A stretch of 64,000 nt of DNA from Ottowia sp. SB7-C50 (GCF_033110285.1 NZ_CP136995.1:2170001-2234000), one strand, 5' to 3'. Counted from the first letter of the stretch, positions 1 to 9,040 are shown. Notes: generated by a model not told the origin, from the sequence alone. Numbers and translations: made by a program.

Positions 1-50
1 CATGCAATGCCCCACCGCCGTTTGAATCGGGTGCGCTGTCGGCAAAAAGC

Positions 51-75
51 AAAAACCGCCTTCGGGCGGTTTTTT
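51..75. terminator. Rho-independent terminator, bidirectional
   Basis: The stem CCGCC/GGCGG with loop TTCG is flanked by A5 on the left and T6 on the right, so it can end transcription from either side. It lies downstream of the minus-strand DUF3579 gene and also closes whatever plus-strand gene ends before the window. Confidence 0.85.
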
Positions 76-93
76 GTTGGCGTTGTTCCGTGG

Positions 94-120
94 GCGAGGC
101 GCCGCCGGCGACTCAGGGGC
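94..120. repeat. Short family E remnant (GACTCAGGGG)
   Basis: This is a short relative of the longer elements at 23041-23145 and 24262-24439: a GGCGCCGCC block followed by GCGACTCAGGGG. The TCA inside it is the reverse complement of the DUF3579 stop codon, so the element overlaps the gene end. The match is short, hence low confidence. Confidence 0.35.
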
Positions 121-430
121 GGTCTGGTATCAGGCAGGCCTCGATGACCTGCAGTTCGTTGTCGGCCGCAAAACCCATCACGAAGTCCCAGGCCATGGGT
201 TCGTGGTCCTTCAGGGCGCGGTGCACCACCACGGCCTTGACGCCGTCCAGCGTGGTTGGCACGCACCAGGGTGAATAGCTGATGTGCCCACCCGGCCCCT
301 TGGCGCCGCCGGGGCGGAACTGCGCCATCACCCCCGCCAGGCGCTCGGCCCAGTCGCTGGGGCGGAAGGTGCGGCCGTCGCGCGTGATGCCGCGGATGAA
401 GATCTCGTTACTGGTGGGTGTGGGCGTCAT
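113..430 (-). CDS. DUF3579 domain-containing protein
   Basis: This encodes a 105-residue cytoplasmic protein of unknown function. The sequence (FIRGITRDGRTFRPSDWAER near the N-terminus, then a stretch with YSPWCVP and a C-terminal LQVIEACLIPD) is what I recognise as DUF3579, found in beta-proteobacteria next to argD. The ATG at 430 is preferred over an in-frame start 32 codons upstream, because the family begins close to the ITRDGRTFRPSDW block and the extra segment is Arg/Cys-rich without family features. It is divergent from argD, with an AT-rich palindrome in between. A bidirectional terminator follows. No catalytic motif is visible, so function is not inferred. Confidence 0.85.
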   Translation of the reverse strand: MTPTPTSNEIFIRGITRDGRTFRPSDWAERLAGVMAQFRPGGAKGPGGHISYSPWCVPTTLDGVKAVVVHRALKDHEPMAWDFVMGFAADNELQVIEACLIPDRP

Positions 431-487
431 CGTTTCCTGACACCGCCGGGCACGCTTGTGGCATGTTGCGGTGCAACGAAAATTGTA

Positions 488-499
488 TCTTATATAAGA
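488..499. promoter_or_regulatory. AT-rich palindrome TCTTATATAAGA, candidate operator
   Basis: This perfect 12-bp palindrome stands out in otherwise GC-rich sequence. It lies 58 bp upstream of the DUF3579 ATG and 136 bp upstream of the argD GTG. The symmetry and AT core resemble operators of GntR-type regulators. That assignment is inference; no regulator gene is in the window. Confidence 0.5.
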
Positions 500-622
500 C
501 TGAATCCAGCCCCGCAGCGCACGCATTGCAGTGATGCGAAGCTGGCAACAAAGCCGCCGGAGCGGCGACCTAGAATGCGGCTTCAGCGGGCCTGTGGGCC
601 CGATTCTTATTGTTCACGCATC

Positions 623-637
623 AAGGAGCCGCCCGTG
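623..637 (+). promoter_or_regulatory. Ribosome binding site and GTG start of argD
   Basis: AAGGAG at 623-628 sits six bases before the GTG at 635-637. This decides the start of argD at a GTG codon, not at the in-frame ATG at 671 or at upstream codons in the long open frame. Confidence 0.8.
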
Positions 638-1831
638 ACCGCGCACATCGAAGCCGCCTCGCCCCACACCATGAACACCTACGCCCGCCTGCCGATGGCG
701 GTCGATCATGGCCAGGGCTGCCGCGTGTTCGACGTCAACGGCAAGAGCTACCTGGACGGCCTGGGCGGCATTGCCGTGAACACGCTGGGCCACAACCACC
801 CGAAGCTGGTGCCGGCGCTGCAGGACCAGATCGGCAAGATCATCCACAGCAGCAACTACTACCACGTGCCCAACGCCGAGGTGCTGGCCAAGAAGCTGAC
901 CGAGCTCTCGGGCCTGACCAACGTGTTCTTCTGCTGCACCGGGCTGGAGGCCAACGAGGCGGCGCTCAAGCTGGCGCGCAAGTTCGGCCACGACAAGGGC
1001 ATCGCCAACCCGCAGATCGTGGTGTACGAAAAGGCCTTCCACGGCCGCAGCATCGCCACGCTCAGCGCTACCGGCAACCCCAAGATCCAGAAAGGCTTCG
1101 AGCCGCTGGTCGAAGGCTTCATCCGCGTGCCGATGAACGACATCGAGGCGCTGAAGAAGGCCACCGAGGGCAACCCCAACGTGGTGGCCGTGTTCTTCGA
1201 AACCATCCAGGGCGAAGGCGGCATCAACCCCATGCGCATCGACTACCTGCAGCAGCTGCGCCAGCTGTGCGACGAACGCGACTGGCTGATGATGATCGAC
1301 GAGGTGCAGTGCGGCATGGGCCGCACCGGCAAGTGGTTTGCGCACCAGTGGGCGGGCATCAAGCCGGACGTGATGCCGCTGGCCAAGGGCCTGGGTTCGG
1401 GCATGCCGATCGGCGCCGTGGTGGCGGGGCCGAAGGCGGCCAACATCTTCCAGCCCGGCAACCACGGCACCACCTTTGGCGGCAACCCGCTGGCCATGCG
1501 CGCGGGGGTCGAGACCATCCGCATCATGGAAGAAGAAGGCCTGCTGGACAACGCCGCCAAGGTGGGCGCGCACCTGAAGACCGCGCTGCAGAAGGCGCTG
1601 GCCGGCAACCCCGGCGTGAAGGAAGTGCGCGGCCAGGGCCTGATGATTGGCATCGAGCTGACCAAGCCGTGCGGCGTGCTGGCGCAGCGTGCGCTGGACG
1701 CCGGCCTGCTGCTGAGCGTGACCGCCGACAGCGTGGTCCGCCTGGTGCCGCCGCTGATCCTGACCGAGGCCGAGGCGGACGAGATGGTGGGCATCCTGGT
1801 GCCGCTGATCGAGGCCTTCCTGAAAGAATGA
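635..1831 (+). CDS. argD: Acetylornithine aminotransferase
   Basis: This PLP-dependent class III aminotransferase of 398 residues interconverts N-acetylornithine and N-acetylglutamate semialdehyde in arginine biosynthesis, and often also serves as the N-succinyl-diaminopimelate aminotransferase. The open frame continues upstream, but a GTG with AAGGAG six bases before it gives the N-terminus typical of the family. Visible signatures are SYLDGLGGIAVNTLGHNHP near the start, the FETIQGEGG block, the PLP-aspartate region MMIDEVQCGMGRTG, and the Schiff-base lysine K251 in PLAKGLGSGMPIGA. It ends one base before the argF start codon, so argD and argF are surely co-transcribed. dapC further along (28486-29685) probably carries the dedicated diaminopimelate role. 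Confidence 0.96.
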   Translation: MTAHIEAASPHTMNTYARLPMAVDHGQGCRVFDVNGKSYLDGLGGIAVNTLGHNHPKLVPALQDQIGKIIHSSNYYHVPNAEVLAKKLTELSGLTNVFFCCTGLEANEAALKLARKFGHDKGIANPQIVVYEKAFHGRSIATLSATGNPKIQKGFEPLVEGFIRVPMNDIEALKKATEGNPNVVAVFFETIQGEGGINPMRIDYLQQLRQLCDERDWLMMIDEVQCGMGRTGKWFAHQWAGIKPDVMPLAKGLGSGMPIGAVVAGPKAANIFQPGNHGTTFGGNPLAMRAGVETIRIMEEEGLLDNAAKVGAHLKTALQKALAGNPGVKEVRGQGLMIGIELTKPCGVLAQRALDAGLLLSVTADSVVRLVPPLILTEAEADEMVGILVPLIEAFLKE

Positions 1832-1832
1832 A

Positions 1833-2765
1833 ATGAGCGCGCCCATCAAGCATTACCTGCAGTTTGCCGATTTCACGGCGGATGACTACGCCTACCTGTT
1901 CGCGCGCTCGGCCCTCATCAAGCGCAAGTTCAAGGCGTACGAGAAGCACCACACGCTGGGCGACCGCACGCTGGCCATGATCTTCGAGAAGGCCAGCACG
2001 CGCACGCGCGTGAGCTTCGAGGCGGGCATGTACCAGCTGGGCGGCAGCGTGGTCAACCTGACCAGCGGCGACAGCCAGCTGGGGCGCAGCGAGCCGATCG
2101 AGGACACGGCGCGCGTCATCAGCCGCATGGTCGACATCGTGATGATCCGCACCTTCGAGCAGGGCCGCATCGACCAGTTCGCCGCCCATTCGCGCGTGCC
2201 GGTCATCAACGGGCTGACGAACGAATACCACCCCTGCCAGATCCTGGCCGACATCTTCACCTTCATCGAGCACCGCGGCCCGATCCAGGGCAAGACCGTG
2301 GCCTGGATCGGCGACGGCAACAACATGGCCAACACCTGGGCGCAGGCCGCCTCCTTGCTCGGCTTCACGCTGCGCGTGTCCACGCCGCGCGGCTACGAGG
2401 TCGACACGCAACTGGCCGCGCTGGACGGCAACGGCAGCGGCAAGGGCTGGCAGAACTTTGCCGACCCGCGCAAGGCCTGCGAAGGCGCCGATCTGGTGAC
2501 CACCGACGTCTGGACGTCGATGGGCTACGAGGCCGAGAACGACGCCCGCCGCAAGGCCTTTGCCGACTGGTGCGTCGACGCCGACATGATGCGCGCCGCG
2601 CGGCCTGACGCCCTGTTCATGCACTGCCTGCCCGCGCACCGCGGCGAGGAAGTCACCGCCGACGTCATCGACGGCCCGCAGTCGGTGGTGTGGGACGAGG
2701 CCGAGAACCGCATGCACGTGCAGAAGGCGCTGATGGAATACCTGCTGCTGGGCCGGCTGGACTGA
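1833..2765 (+). CDS. argF: Ornithine carbamoyltransferase
   Basis: This enzyme (310 residues) makes citrulline from ornithine and carbamoyl phosphate, the step after acetylornithine is converted to ornithine. The carbamoyl-phosphate loop STRTR is at residues 55-59 and the ornithine/catalytic HCLP motif at 264-267, followed by AHRGEEV. Length is normal for the anabolic enzyme. The start codon is one base after the argD stop, so the pair forms a two-gene arginine unit. An SMG-loop-like WTSMGYE is present around residue 230. Nothing is unusual about it. Confidence 0.97.
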   Translation: MSAPIKHYLQFADFTADDYAYLFARSALIKRKFKAYEKHHTLGDRTLAMIFEKASTRTRVSFEAGMYQLGGSVVNLTSGDSQLGRSEPIEDTARVISRMVDIVMIRTFEQGRIDQFAAHSRVPVINGLTNEYHPCQILADIFTFIEHRGPIQGKTVAWIGDGNNMANTWAQAASLLGFTLRVSTPRGYEVDTQLAALDGNGSGKGWQNFADPRKACEGADLVTTDVWTSMGYEAENDARRKAFADWCVDADMMRAARPDALFMHCLPAHRGEEVTADVIDGPQSVVWDEAENRMHVQKALMEYLLLGRLD

Positions 2766-2802
2766 GCGCCGCTGCACGCACGTCCCACAACGTCTCCGCG
2801 CC

Positions 2803-3120
2803 ATGCGCCCGCGCCAAGAAGACTGCCTGTCCTGCGGGGCGTGCTGTGCCAGCTTTCGAGTCGATTTTGCTGCCATTGAATTGCAGTCCGAAGGCGGCCC
2901 GGTGCCCGACGGCCTGGCCGCACGCCTGACGACCAGCCTGTGCCGCCTGCGCGGTACCGACCACCTGCGGCCGCGCTGCGCGGCGCTGGGCGGGCAGGTG
3001 GGCCAGCGCGTGCGCTGCGGCATCTATGAATGGCGCCCCTCGCCCTGCCGCGAGTTCGATGCCGGCTCGGACGCCTGCCTGCATGCGCGCCGCCAGCATG
3101 GCATGGAGCACGCCGCTTGA
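2803..3120 (+). CDS. YkgJ-family cysteine cluster protein
   Basis: This small 105-residue protein has the Cys signature CLSCGACC near the N-terminus and two further groups, CGIYEWRPSPCREF and a final DACLH. This is the YkgJ (UPF0153) pattern, thought to bind zinc or an Fe-S cluster; the biochemical role is not established. It starts 37 bp after argF and may be read through from it. After its stop come a C-rich hairpin and a family A repeat that probably ends transcription. Confidence 0.88.
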   Translation: MRPRQEDCLSCGACCASFRVDFAAIELQSEGGPVPDGLAARLTTSLCRLRGTDHLRPRCAALGGQVGQRVRCGIYEWRPSPCREFDAGSDACLHARRQHGMEHAA

Positions 3121-3163
3121 GGCGTGGTCAGGACTCTCTGGAGCTGACCCATGTGCGGCTGTT

Positions 3164-3193
3164 GGCTCCTTCCCCCGCTGGGGGAAGGGAGCC
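3164..3193. repeat. Hairpin GGCTCCTTCCCCC / GGGGGAAGGGAGCC
   Basis: This nearly perfect inverted repeat (one bulged base, three-base loop) lies in the gap between the convergent ykgJ-like and feo genes. It has no U tract of its own; together with the family A palindrome just downstream it probably acts as a transcription barrier. Confidence 0.7.
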
Positions 3194-3223
3194 AGAAACC
3201 GCTGATTACCATGCCCAGGTCAC

Positions 3224-3279
3224 TATCAATAAACTAGCTACCAGCGCTTGACTGACAAGCGCTGGCGCCTATTTTTTCT
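3224..3279. repeat. Family A repeat, copy 1, with terminator-like core
   Basis: The core CCAGCGCTTG ACTGA CAAGCGCTGG (3241-3265) is a perfect 10-bp-arm palindrome, followed shortly by T6 on the plus strand. It lies between convergent genes and overlaps the end of the Cys-rich peptide gene, so it can serve as terminator for the plus strand. Flanks show the AGCTA block typical of the family. Confidence 0.8.
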
Positions 3280-3457
3280 TGACGCCAGGCGGCGGGCAGG
3301 CAGTGCAGTCGCCACAATCGTGACACCCCCCTTGCCCCGCGCCCGCGCCCAGCCCCAGGCGCGCCGCCACCGACTTGCGCCAGCGCGCGGGCATGAAGTG
3401 CCACAGCGCATACAGCGCCGCCACCGCCACGATCAGCGCCACCACCACCTGCTGCAT
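3269..3457 (-). CDS. FeoB-associated Cys-rich membrane peptide
   Basis: This is a 62-residue peptide with one N-terminal membrane segment (VVVALIVAVAALYALWHF), a basic stretch, a Gly-rich linker, and a C-terminal cysteine cluster of the form CHDCGDCTAC. Its ATG overlaps the feoB stop codon by one base (TGATG), so it is the third gene of the feo operon. Small Cys-rich membrane proteins at this position are a known companion of FeoB (FeoB_associated/DUF6587-like). The cysteines may bind iron or sense redox state; that is inference. A family A palindrome lies immediately downstream. Confidence 0.75.
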   Translation of the reverse strand: MQQVVVALIVAVAALYALWHFMPARWRKSVAARLGLGAGAGQGGCHDCGDCTACPPPGVKKK

Positions 3458-5407
3458 CACCCGGCTCCCCAGGCCAGCGCCACGCGGTAGGTGACGAACG
3501 CCGCCACATAGGCCAGCCCGAACAGCTGCACCAGCATGATCAGCGGCCAGCGCCAGCCATTGGTTTCGCGCCGCACCGCCACCAGCGTCGACACGCACTG
3601 CGGTGCATACACGTACCACGCCAGCAACGCCAGCGCGGTAGCCAGGCTCCAGCCGTGCGCCAGCAGGCCCTGCAATTGGGCCGCCACGTCGTCACCGCTG
3701 GCCGACAGCGCATACACCGTGCCCAGCGCGCCCACCGCCACTTCGCGCGCCGCCATGCCGGGCACCAGCGCAATGGCAATCTGCCAGTTGAAGCCGACCG
3801 GCGCCAGCAGCTTCTGCAGCTGCAGGCCGATGCGGCCGGCGTAGCTGTGCAGAATCGCCGGCCCTTCGGCGCCTGCAGGTGCGGCCGGATAGCTGGACAA
3901 AAACCACAGCAGCACCATCACCGCCAGGATGATGCCGCCCACGCGCTGCAGGAAGATGCGTGCCCGGTCCCACAGCCCGAAGGCCAGCTGGCGCGGGCTG
4001 GGCCAGCGGTAGGCGGGCAGTTCCATGATCAGCGGCGTGGGCCGGGCGTTGCCACCGCGCGCCGACAGGCGGTACACCCAGGCGATGCACAGCGCGCTGA
4101 CGATGCCCGCCACGTACAGCGCAAACAGCACCAGCCCCTGCAGGTTGAACAGCCCCGCCACCCGGCGTTGCGGAATGAACGCGGCGATCAGCAGCGCATA
4201 CACCGGCAGCCGCGCCGAGCAGGTCATCAGCGGCGCGATGAGGATGGTGACCACCCGGTCGCGCCAGTGCGTGATGGTGCGCGTGGCCATGATGCCGGGC
4301 ACGGCGCAGGCAAAGCTGGACAGCAGCGGAATGAACGAGCGCCCCGACAGCCCCACGCGCCCCATGACGCGGTCCAGCAAAAAAGCCGCGCGCGGCAGGT
4401 AGCCCGAATCCTCCAGCGCCAGGATGAAGGCGAACAGGATCAGGATCTGCGGCAGGAACACCAGCACGCTGCCCACGCCGGCGATCACGCCATCGGCCAA
4501 CAGGCTGCGCAGCGGCCCGTCGGCCATGTGGGCGCGCACCCAGGACGCTGCGGCGTCCATGCCGGACTTGATGCCCTCCATGGGCCATTGCGCCCAGCTG
4601 AACACGGCCTGAAACATCAGCAGCAGCACCGCGCCCAGGATCAGCATGCCCCACACCGGGTGCAGCAGCACGCGGTCGACGGCGTCGTCGCGCGCCAGCG
4701 GCCGGGCTGGCGAGCGCACGCAATCCGCCACCAGTTGCTGCACGGCGCGCTGCGTCAGCATCACGTCTTCGATGCCGGGGGGGGTCTGCCGCCACCCGCG
4801 GTGCGCGGCCGATCAGCGGCGGCCGGTAGGCGTCCAGCGCCGCCACCAGCGCATCGGCCCCGCCGCCGCGCACGCCCACCGTGGGCAGCACCGGCACGCC
4901 CAGTTCCTTTGACAGTCGCTCGGCATCGACCTGGATGCCCAGGCGCTCGGCCATGTCGGTCATGTTCAGCGCCACCAGCAGCGGCAGGCCCAGGCGCTGC
5001 GCCTCCAGCACCAGGCGCAGGTTCAGCCGCAGCTTGGTGGCGTCGACCACGCACACCAGCAGGTCGGGCAGCGGCTCGCCCGCGCGGCGGCCGGTGACGA
5101 TGTCGCGTGTGATCTCCTCGTCCAGGCTCAGCGCGTTCAGGCTGTACGCGCCGGGCAGGTCCAGCACCCGCACCTCGCGCCCGGTGGGTGACAGCAGGCG
5201 GCCTTCCTTGCGCTCGACCGTCACGCCGGCGTAGTTGGCCACCTTCTGGCGGCTGCCCGTCAGCAGGTTGAACAGCGCCGTCTTGCCGCAGTTGGGGTTG
5301 CCCAGCAGCGCCACGCGCAAGGGGCGCGCGCTGCTGGCCAGCACGCGCGGTTCGGCAACGTGCCCGGCGCTCAAGGCCGGGGCGGCCGCGTCCTGCGGAC
5401 GGTTCAT
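3457..5407 (-). pseudogene. feoB: Ferrous iron transporter B, frame broken by one extra C
   Basis: FeoB moves Fe(II) across the inner membrane. The first part (from ATG 5407) has the G domain: GNPNCGKT at residues 36-43, DLPGAYSL, and NMTD for guanine recognition. The second part, in the neighbouring frame from about 4776 down to 3457, holds the membrane gates and helices (for example HPVWGMLILGAVLLLMFQ). The frames meet at a C8 run on the coding strand (4777-4784). With seven C the reading continues smoothly through DPPGIEDVMLTQRA, giving 649 residues. As written, the N-terminal frame runs on as Arg/Ala-rich nonsense. An assembly or sequencing error is the simplest explanation; phase variation is the alternative. 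feoA overlaps its start by four bases. Confidence 0.9.
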
Positions 5408-5712
5408 GCGCCCGGCCCCTCGACGTGCCGCACGCCGATCAGCGCGGCTTCGCGCGCGCGCAGCGCAAAGGTCGACTGACCGCCCAGCCGCAGCGCCACC
5501 GGCCCCTGCCCGCCATGCGCCTTGGCCACGATGCGCACCGTTTCGCCGGGCAGAAAGCCCAGCTCGATCAGGCGCAGCAGCACTTCGCGGTCGTCCGCGT
5601 CGGCAGGTCGCTGCAGGCGTTCGATCACGGCGCGCGCGCCCACGGGCAGCGCCAGCAGCGACACCGGCAGGGTCGCCGCGTCGTCAGCGACGGCAGATCG
5701 CGCGCTTTCCAT
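5404..5712 (-). CDS. feoA: FeoA domain protein, ferrous iron transport
   Basis: This small SH3-like cytoplasmic partner of FeoB has 102 residues from the ATG at 5712 (a TTG two codons upstream is also possible). Typical features are LIELGFLPGETVRIVAKA and the final RLGGQSTFALRAREAALI. Its stop overlaps the feoB start (ATGA), showing translational coupling. The promoter region contains a Fur box 17 bp upstream of the ATG, so the operon is expected to be switched on under iron limitation. Confidence 0.93.
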   Translation of the reverse strand: MESARSAVADDAATLPVSLLALPVGARAVIERLQRPADADDREVLLRLIELGFLPGETVRIVAKAHGGQGPVALRLGGQSTFALRAREAALIGVRHVEGPGA

Positions 5713-5728
5713 CCACAAACCTATTGAA

Positions 5729-5743
5729 TGACAATGATTCTCA
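5729..5743. promoter_or_regulatory. Fur box upstream of feoA
   Basis: TGACAATGATTCTCA matches the 7-1-7 Fur consensus (TGATAAT-N-ATTATCA) at 12 of 14 positions. It lies immediately upstream of feoA in the feoA/kynB divergent region. The location next to an iron transporter makes the call strong. Confidence 0.85.
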
Positions 5744-5887
5744 TTTTAAAACCGGCCGATGACGCCCCACGTTGACTCAGGTCAGCGCCGGTGCACGCCG
5801 CCCCGCGGGAAATTCCGGAGCGCAAAAGCCGCCGCCAGTTGGAATAAACCGACACCACGCCGCCGCCAAAGCACTAAGGTGCGCAGC

Positions 5888-6517
5888 ATGCGCCATCTCT
5901 GGGACATCTCACCCCCCGTGCACGCCGGCTCGCCGGTGTTTCCGGGCGACACCCCCTACGCCCAGCAATGGGGCGCGCAGATCGGCCCCGGCTGCCCGGT
6001 CAACGTCAGCGCGCTCACGCTGTCGCCGCACGTCGGCGCGCATGCCGACGCGCCGCTGCACTACGACCCGGCCGGCGCGGCGATTGGCGCGGTCGACCTG
6101 GCGCCCTACCTGGGGCCGTGCCGCGTGATCGACGCCATCGGCGTGCGGCCGCTCATTCTTTGGGAGCACCTCGCGCACGCCACACAAGGGCTGCCGCCGC
6201 GTGTGCTGGTCAGAACCTACGCGCGCATGCCGGTCGATGCGTGGGACGCCGGGCTGGCCGCCTTCGCGCCCGAGACGGTGGAGCGCCTGGCCGATGCCGG
6301 CGTGCGCCTGATCGGCATCGACACCGCCAGCATCGACCCGGCGGACAGCAAGACGCTGGACGCGCACCAGGTCATTCGCCGGCGCGACGTGCGCGTGCTG
6401 GAAAACCTGGTGCTCGACGACGTGCCCGAAGGCGACTACGAACTGATCGCCCTGCCCCTGAAGCTGATGACGGCGGACGCGTCGCCGGTGCGGGCGGTGT
6501 TGCGGGGGTTGGGTTGA
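5888..6517 (+). CDS. kynB: Kynurenine formamidase (arylformamidase)
   Basis: This enzyme hydrolyses N-formylkynurenine to kynurenine and formate, the second step of tryptophan breakdown. The 209-residue protein starts at [21 protein letters not shown], the family's usual N-terminus, so the ATG at 5888 is chosen over upstream in-frame codons. The metal-binding [11 protein letters not shown] motif (H48, H52, D54, H58) is intact. Later, [15 protein letters not shown] forms the conserved core. It is followed by kynU and kynA; the three gene products convert tryptophan to anthranilate. No KynR-type regulator is visible nearby. Confidence 0.95.
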   Translation: MRHLWDISPPVHAGSPVFPGDTPYAQQWGAQIGPGCPVNVSALTLSPHVGAHADAPLHYDPAGAAIGAVDLAPYLGPCRVIDAIGVRPLILWEHLAHATQGLPPRVLVRTYARMPVDAWDAGLAAFAPETVERLADAGVRLIGIDTASIDPADSKTLDAHQVIRRRDVRVLENLVLDDVPEGDYELIALPLKLMTADASPVRAVLRGLG

Positions 6518-6520
6518 CAG

Positions 6521-6576
6521 TTTTTTGAACGCAAAGGGCGCAGAGGTTGCGCGAAAGCCGCAGAAGGTTTTTTTGA
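6521..6576. repeat. Family B half-element (GAACGCAAAGGGCGCAGAGG)
   Basis: One arm of the family B hairpin is present right after the kynB stop, with T-rich ends on both sides. The matching right arm is missing, so it looks like a degraded or solo copy. Confidence 0.65.
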
Positions 6577-6581
6577 ATGAA

Positions 6582-6634
6582 ATCGGGCGCTTGCGCTTAT
6601 ACAGCAAGCGCCGAAAGCTATTTATTTGAGAGCA
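6582..6634. repeat. Family A repeat, copy 2, just upstream of kynU
   Basis: GGCGCTTG at 6586-6593 and CAAGCGCC at 6605-6612 form the core, followed by AAAGCTATTTATTTGAGAGC. The element ends only a few bases before the kynU ATG, and its GAGAG may serve as the ribosome binding site. Confidence 0.8.
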
Positions 6635-6637
6635 GAC

Positions 6638-7921
6638 ATGACGACATTGCTTGATTGCCAGCAGTGGGATGCACAAGACCCGTTGCGCGCCTTGCGCGAC
6701 TTGTTCGACCTGCCCCAAGGCGTGATTTACCTCGACGGCAACTCGCTCGGCGCCCTGCCGCGCGCGGTGCCGGCGCGCGTGGCGCAGGTGGTGGCCGAGG
6801 AATGGGGGCGCGACCTGATCCAGAGCTGGAACAGCGCCGGCTGGTTCGACCTGCCGCGCCGCGTGGGCGACAAGATCGCGCCGCTGATCGGCGCGGGTGC
6901 AGGCGAAGTGGTGGCCACCGACACCACGTCGACCAACCTCTACAAGGTGCTGTCCGCCGCGCTGCACGTGGCCGCGCAAGACGCGCCCGGGCGCCGCACC
7001 ATCGTCAGCGAACGCAGCAACTTCCCGACCGACCTGTACATCGCCGAGGCGCTGTGCAAGGAGCGCGGCTGCACGCTGAAGCTGGTGGAGCCGCACGAGA
7101 TCGCAGCCAGCCTGGGCGCGGATGTCGCCGTGCTGATGCTCACCCACGTCAACTACCGCACCGGCGCCATGCACGACATGGCCGCCGTCACCGCCGCCGC
7201 GCACGCCGCGGGCGCACTGATGGTGTGGGACCTGGCGCACAGCGCGGGGGCGGTGCCGGTCGACCTGACGGGCGCAGACGCCGACTACGCCGTGGGCTGC
7301 GGCTACAAATATTTGAACGGCGGCCCCGGCGCGCCGGCCTTTGTGTGGGCGCACCCGCGCCACGTCGACCGCTTCTGGCAGCCGCTGGCCGGCTGGTGGG
7401 GGCACGCCGCGCCGTTCGCGTTCATACCCGGCTACCAGCCCGCGGCAGGCATCGCGCGCTTTCAGTGCGGCACGCAGCCCATCGTCAGCCTGTCGGCGCT
7501 GGACTGCGCGCTGGACGTGTTTGCCGAAGCCGAGCGATTCGGCGGCATGGCCGCGCTGCGCGCCAAGTCGCTGGCGCTGACGGATGTGTTCATCGAATGG
7601 GTTGGGCAGCTGTGCCCCGGCGCCTTCACCCTGGTCACCCCGCGCGAACACGCCCAGCGCGGCTCGCAGGTGTGCCTGACGCCGACCGAACAACTGCCCG
7701 CTGGCAGCGCCTACGCCATCGTGCAGGCGCTGATTGCGCGCGGCGTGGTGGGCGACTTCCGCGCGGGCGACGCCGCGCAGCCCGACATCCTGCGCTTTGG
7801 CTTCACGCCGCTCTATCTTTCGCATGAAAACGTGTGGCAGGCGGTGCAGGCACTGCGCGAGGTGCTATTGAACCAGGAGTACGCGCTGCCCCAGTTCAAC
7901 CGCAAGCTGGCGGTGACTTGA
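6638..7921 (+). CDS. kynU: Kynureninase
   Basis: This PLP enzyme (427 residues) cleaves kynurenine to anthranilate and alanine. The start ATG at 6638 yields [20 protein letters not shown] and fits the family; a TTG four codons upstream lies inside the repeat and is less likely. Signatures are [24 protein letters not shown] with the PLP-binding aspartate, and the Schiff-base lysine K224 in [17 protein letters not shown] family B hairpin separates it from kynA. The product anthranilate may be degraded further or re-used for tryptophan; no anthranilate-degrading gene is in the window. Confidence 0.96.
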   Translation: MTTLLDCQQWDAQDPLRALRDLFDLPQGVIYLDGNSLGALPRAVPARVAQVVAEEWGRDLIQSWNSAGWFDLPRRVGDKIAPLIGAGAGEVVATDTTSTNLYKVLSAALHVAAQDAPGRRTIVSERSNFPTDLYIAEALCKERGCTLKLVEPHEIAASLGADVAVLMLTHVNYRTGAMHDMAAVTAAAHAAGALMVWDLAHSAGAVPVDLTGADADYAVGCGYKYLNGGPGAPAFVWAHPRHVDRFWQPLAGWWGHAAPFAFIPGYQPAAGIARFQCGTQPIVSLSALDCALDVFAEAERFGGMAALRAKSLALTDVFIEWVGQLCPGAFTLVTPREHAQRGSQVCLTPTEQLPAGSAYAIVQALIARGVVGDFRAGDAAQPDILRFGFTPLYLSHENVWQAVQALREVLLNQEYALPQFNRKLAVT

Positions 7922-7930
7922 AACCCGTCC

Positions 7931-8038
7931 TTGAACGCAAAAGACGCAGAGATGCTGCAAAAGTTGCAAAAGAAGCTGCATTTTTTGATATCTGATTTTT
8001 GCGTTCTTTTGCGAAACCTTCGCGCCCTTTGCGTTCAA
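7931..8038. repeat. Family B hairpin between kynU and kynA
   Basis: Arms TTGAACGCAAA (7931-7941) and TTTGCGTTCAA (8028-8038) are perfect inverted copies, with further imperfect pairing inwards. In RNA it would form a hairpin of about 108 nt between two genes of the same operon, possibly setting the kynU:kynA ratio or mRNA stability. Confidence 0.8.
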
Positions 8039-8060
8039 AAAAACTTTAAACCCACCCGCC

Positions 8061-8900
8061 ATGACCACCCCCGAGTCCATCGTCCACACCGAACGCGCCC
8101 AGCTCGACTTCAGCGGCAGCATGAGCTATGGCGACTACCTGCACATCGACCAGATCCTGAGCGCGCAGCACCCGCTGTCGCCTGCGCACGACGAGATGCT
8201 GTTCATCATCCAGCACCAGACCAGCGAGCTGTGGATGAAGCTGCTGCTGACCGAGCTGGGCTCTGCCATTGGCGATGTGCGGGCCGACCGGCTGCCGCCC
8301 GCCTTCAAGAAACTGGCGCGTGCCAGCCGCGTGATGGAACAGCTGGTGCACGCGTGGGACGTGCTGGGCACCATGACGCCGCCGGAATACAGCGCCATCC
8401 GCCCCTACCTGGGGCCGTCCAGCGGCTTCCAGAGCTTTCAGTACCGCTGCATCGAATTCGCGCTGGGCAACAAGAACGCCGCCATGCTGAAGCCCCATGC
8501 ACACCACCCCGAGCGGCTGGCGCTGGTGCAGTCGTTCTATGAAGCGCCGTCGCTCTACGACGAAACGCTGCGCCTGATGGCGCGCAGCGGCCTTGCCGTG
8601 CCGGCCGACCACCTGCAACGCGACTGGACCCAGCCCTACCCCGAAAGCGACGCCGTCGAGGCCGCGTGGCTGCAGGTCTACCGCGCGCCCGAGCAGCACT
8701 GGGACCTGTACCAGCTGGGCGAAAAACTCACCGACCTGGAAGACGCCTTCCGCCTCTGGCGCTTTCGGCACGTCACAACGGTGGAACGCATCATCGGCTT
8801 CAAGCGCGGAACGGGCGGGACCGGCGGCGTGAGCTACCTGCGCAAGATGCTGGACGTGGTGCTGTTTCCCGAGTTGTGGCGCTTAAGAACGGATCTGTAA
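8061..8900 (+). CDS. kynA: Tryptophan 2,3-dioxygenase
   Basis: This heme enzyme (279 residues) opens the indole ring of tryptophan with O2 to give N-formylkynurenine, the first step of the pathway. [19 protein letters not shown] and [18 protein letters not shown] are the family's substrate/heme pocket; the proximal heme ligand is H237 in [13 protein letters not shown]. The [13 protein letters not shown] block near the C-terminus is the conserved glycine loop. Length is typical. It is the last gene of the kyn cluster and is followed by a family B hairpin and the convergent nhaD-like gene. Confidence 0.96.
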   Translation: MTTPESIVHTERAQLDFSGSMSYGDYLHIDQILSAQHPLSPAHDEMLFIIQHQTSELWMKLLLTELGSAIGDVRADRLPPAFKKLARASRVMEQLVHAWDVLGTMTPPEYSAIRPYLGPSSGFQSFQYRCIEFALGNKNAAMLKPHAHHPERLALVQSFYEAPSLYDETLRLMARSGLAVPADHLQRDWTQPYPESDAVEAAWLQVYRAPEQHWDLYQLGEKLTDLEDAFRLWRFRHVTTVERIIGFKRGTGGTGGVSYLRKMLDVVLFPELWRLRTDL

Positions 8901-8927
8901 TTCAGCGCTCGATCAGAACGCCACATT

Positions 8928-9024
8928 CGGACGCGAAGGACGCGAAAACCCGCGAAGGTCGCAAAGAAAACCTTCATGGATTTCGTTCGCGTCCTTCGCG
9001 GAACCTTGGCGCCCTTCGCGTCCG
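8928..9024. repeat. Family B hairpin between convergent kynA and nhaD
   Basis: Perfect 12-bp arms CGGACGCGAAGG (8928-8939) and CCTTCGCGTCCG (9013-9024) enclose degenerate GCGAAGG/CCTTCGC repeats. It sits between convergent stop codons, where it could act as a bidirectional transcription barrier. Confidence 0.82.
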
Positions 9025-9040
9025 GCTGTTCAGGCGGCGG

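Noticed and set aside
284-634. N-terminal extension of argD from the long open frame
   Set aside because: The extra 117 residues are Arg/Pro/Ala-rich with no similarity to aminotransferases, and overlap the opposite DUF3579 gene; the GTG at 635 has a good ribosome site.
4777-4784. Programmed frameshift in feoB
   Set aside because: A C8 run could slip, but there is no downstream stimulatory structure or stop-proximal design, FeoB is not known to use one, and mdtA shows the same +1 pattern at three runs, so error is more likely.
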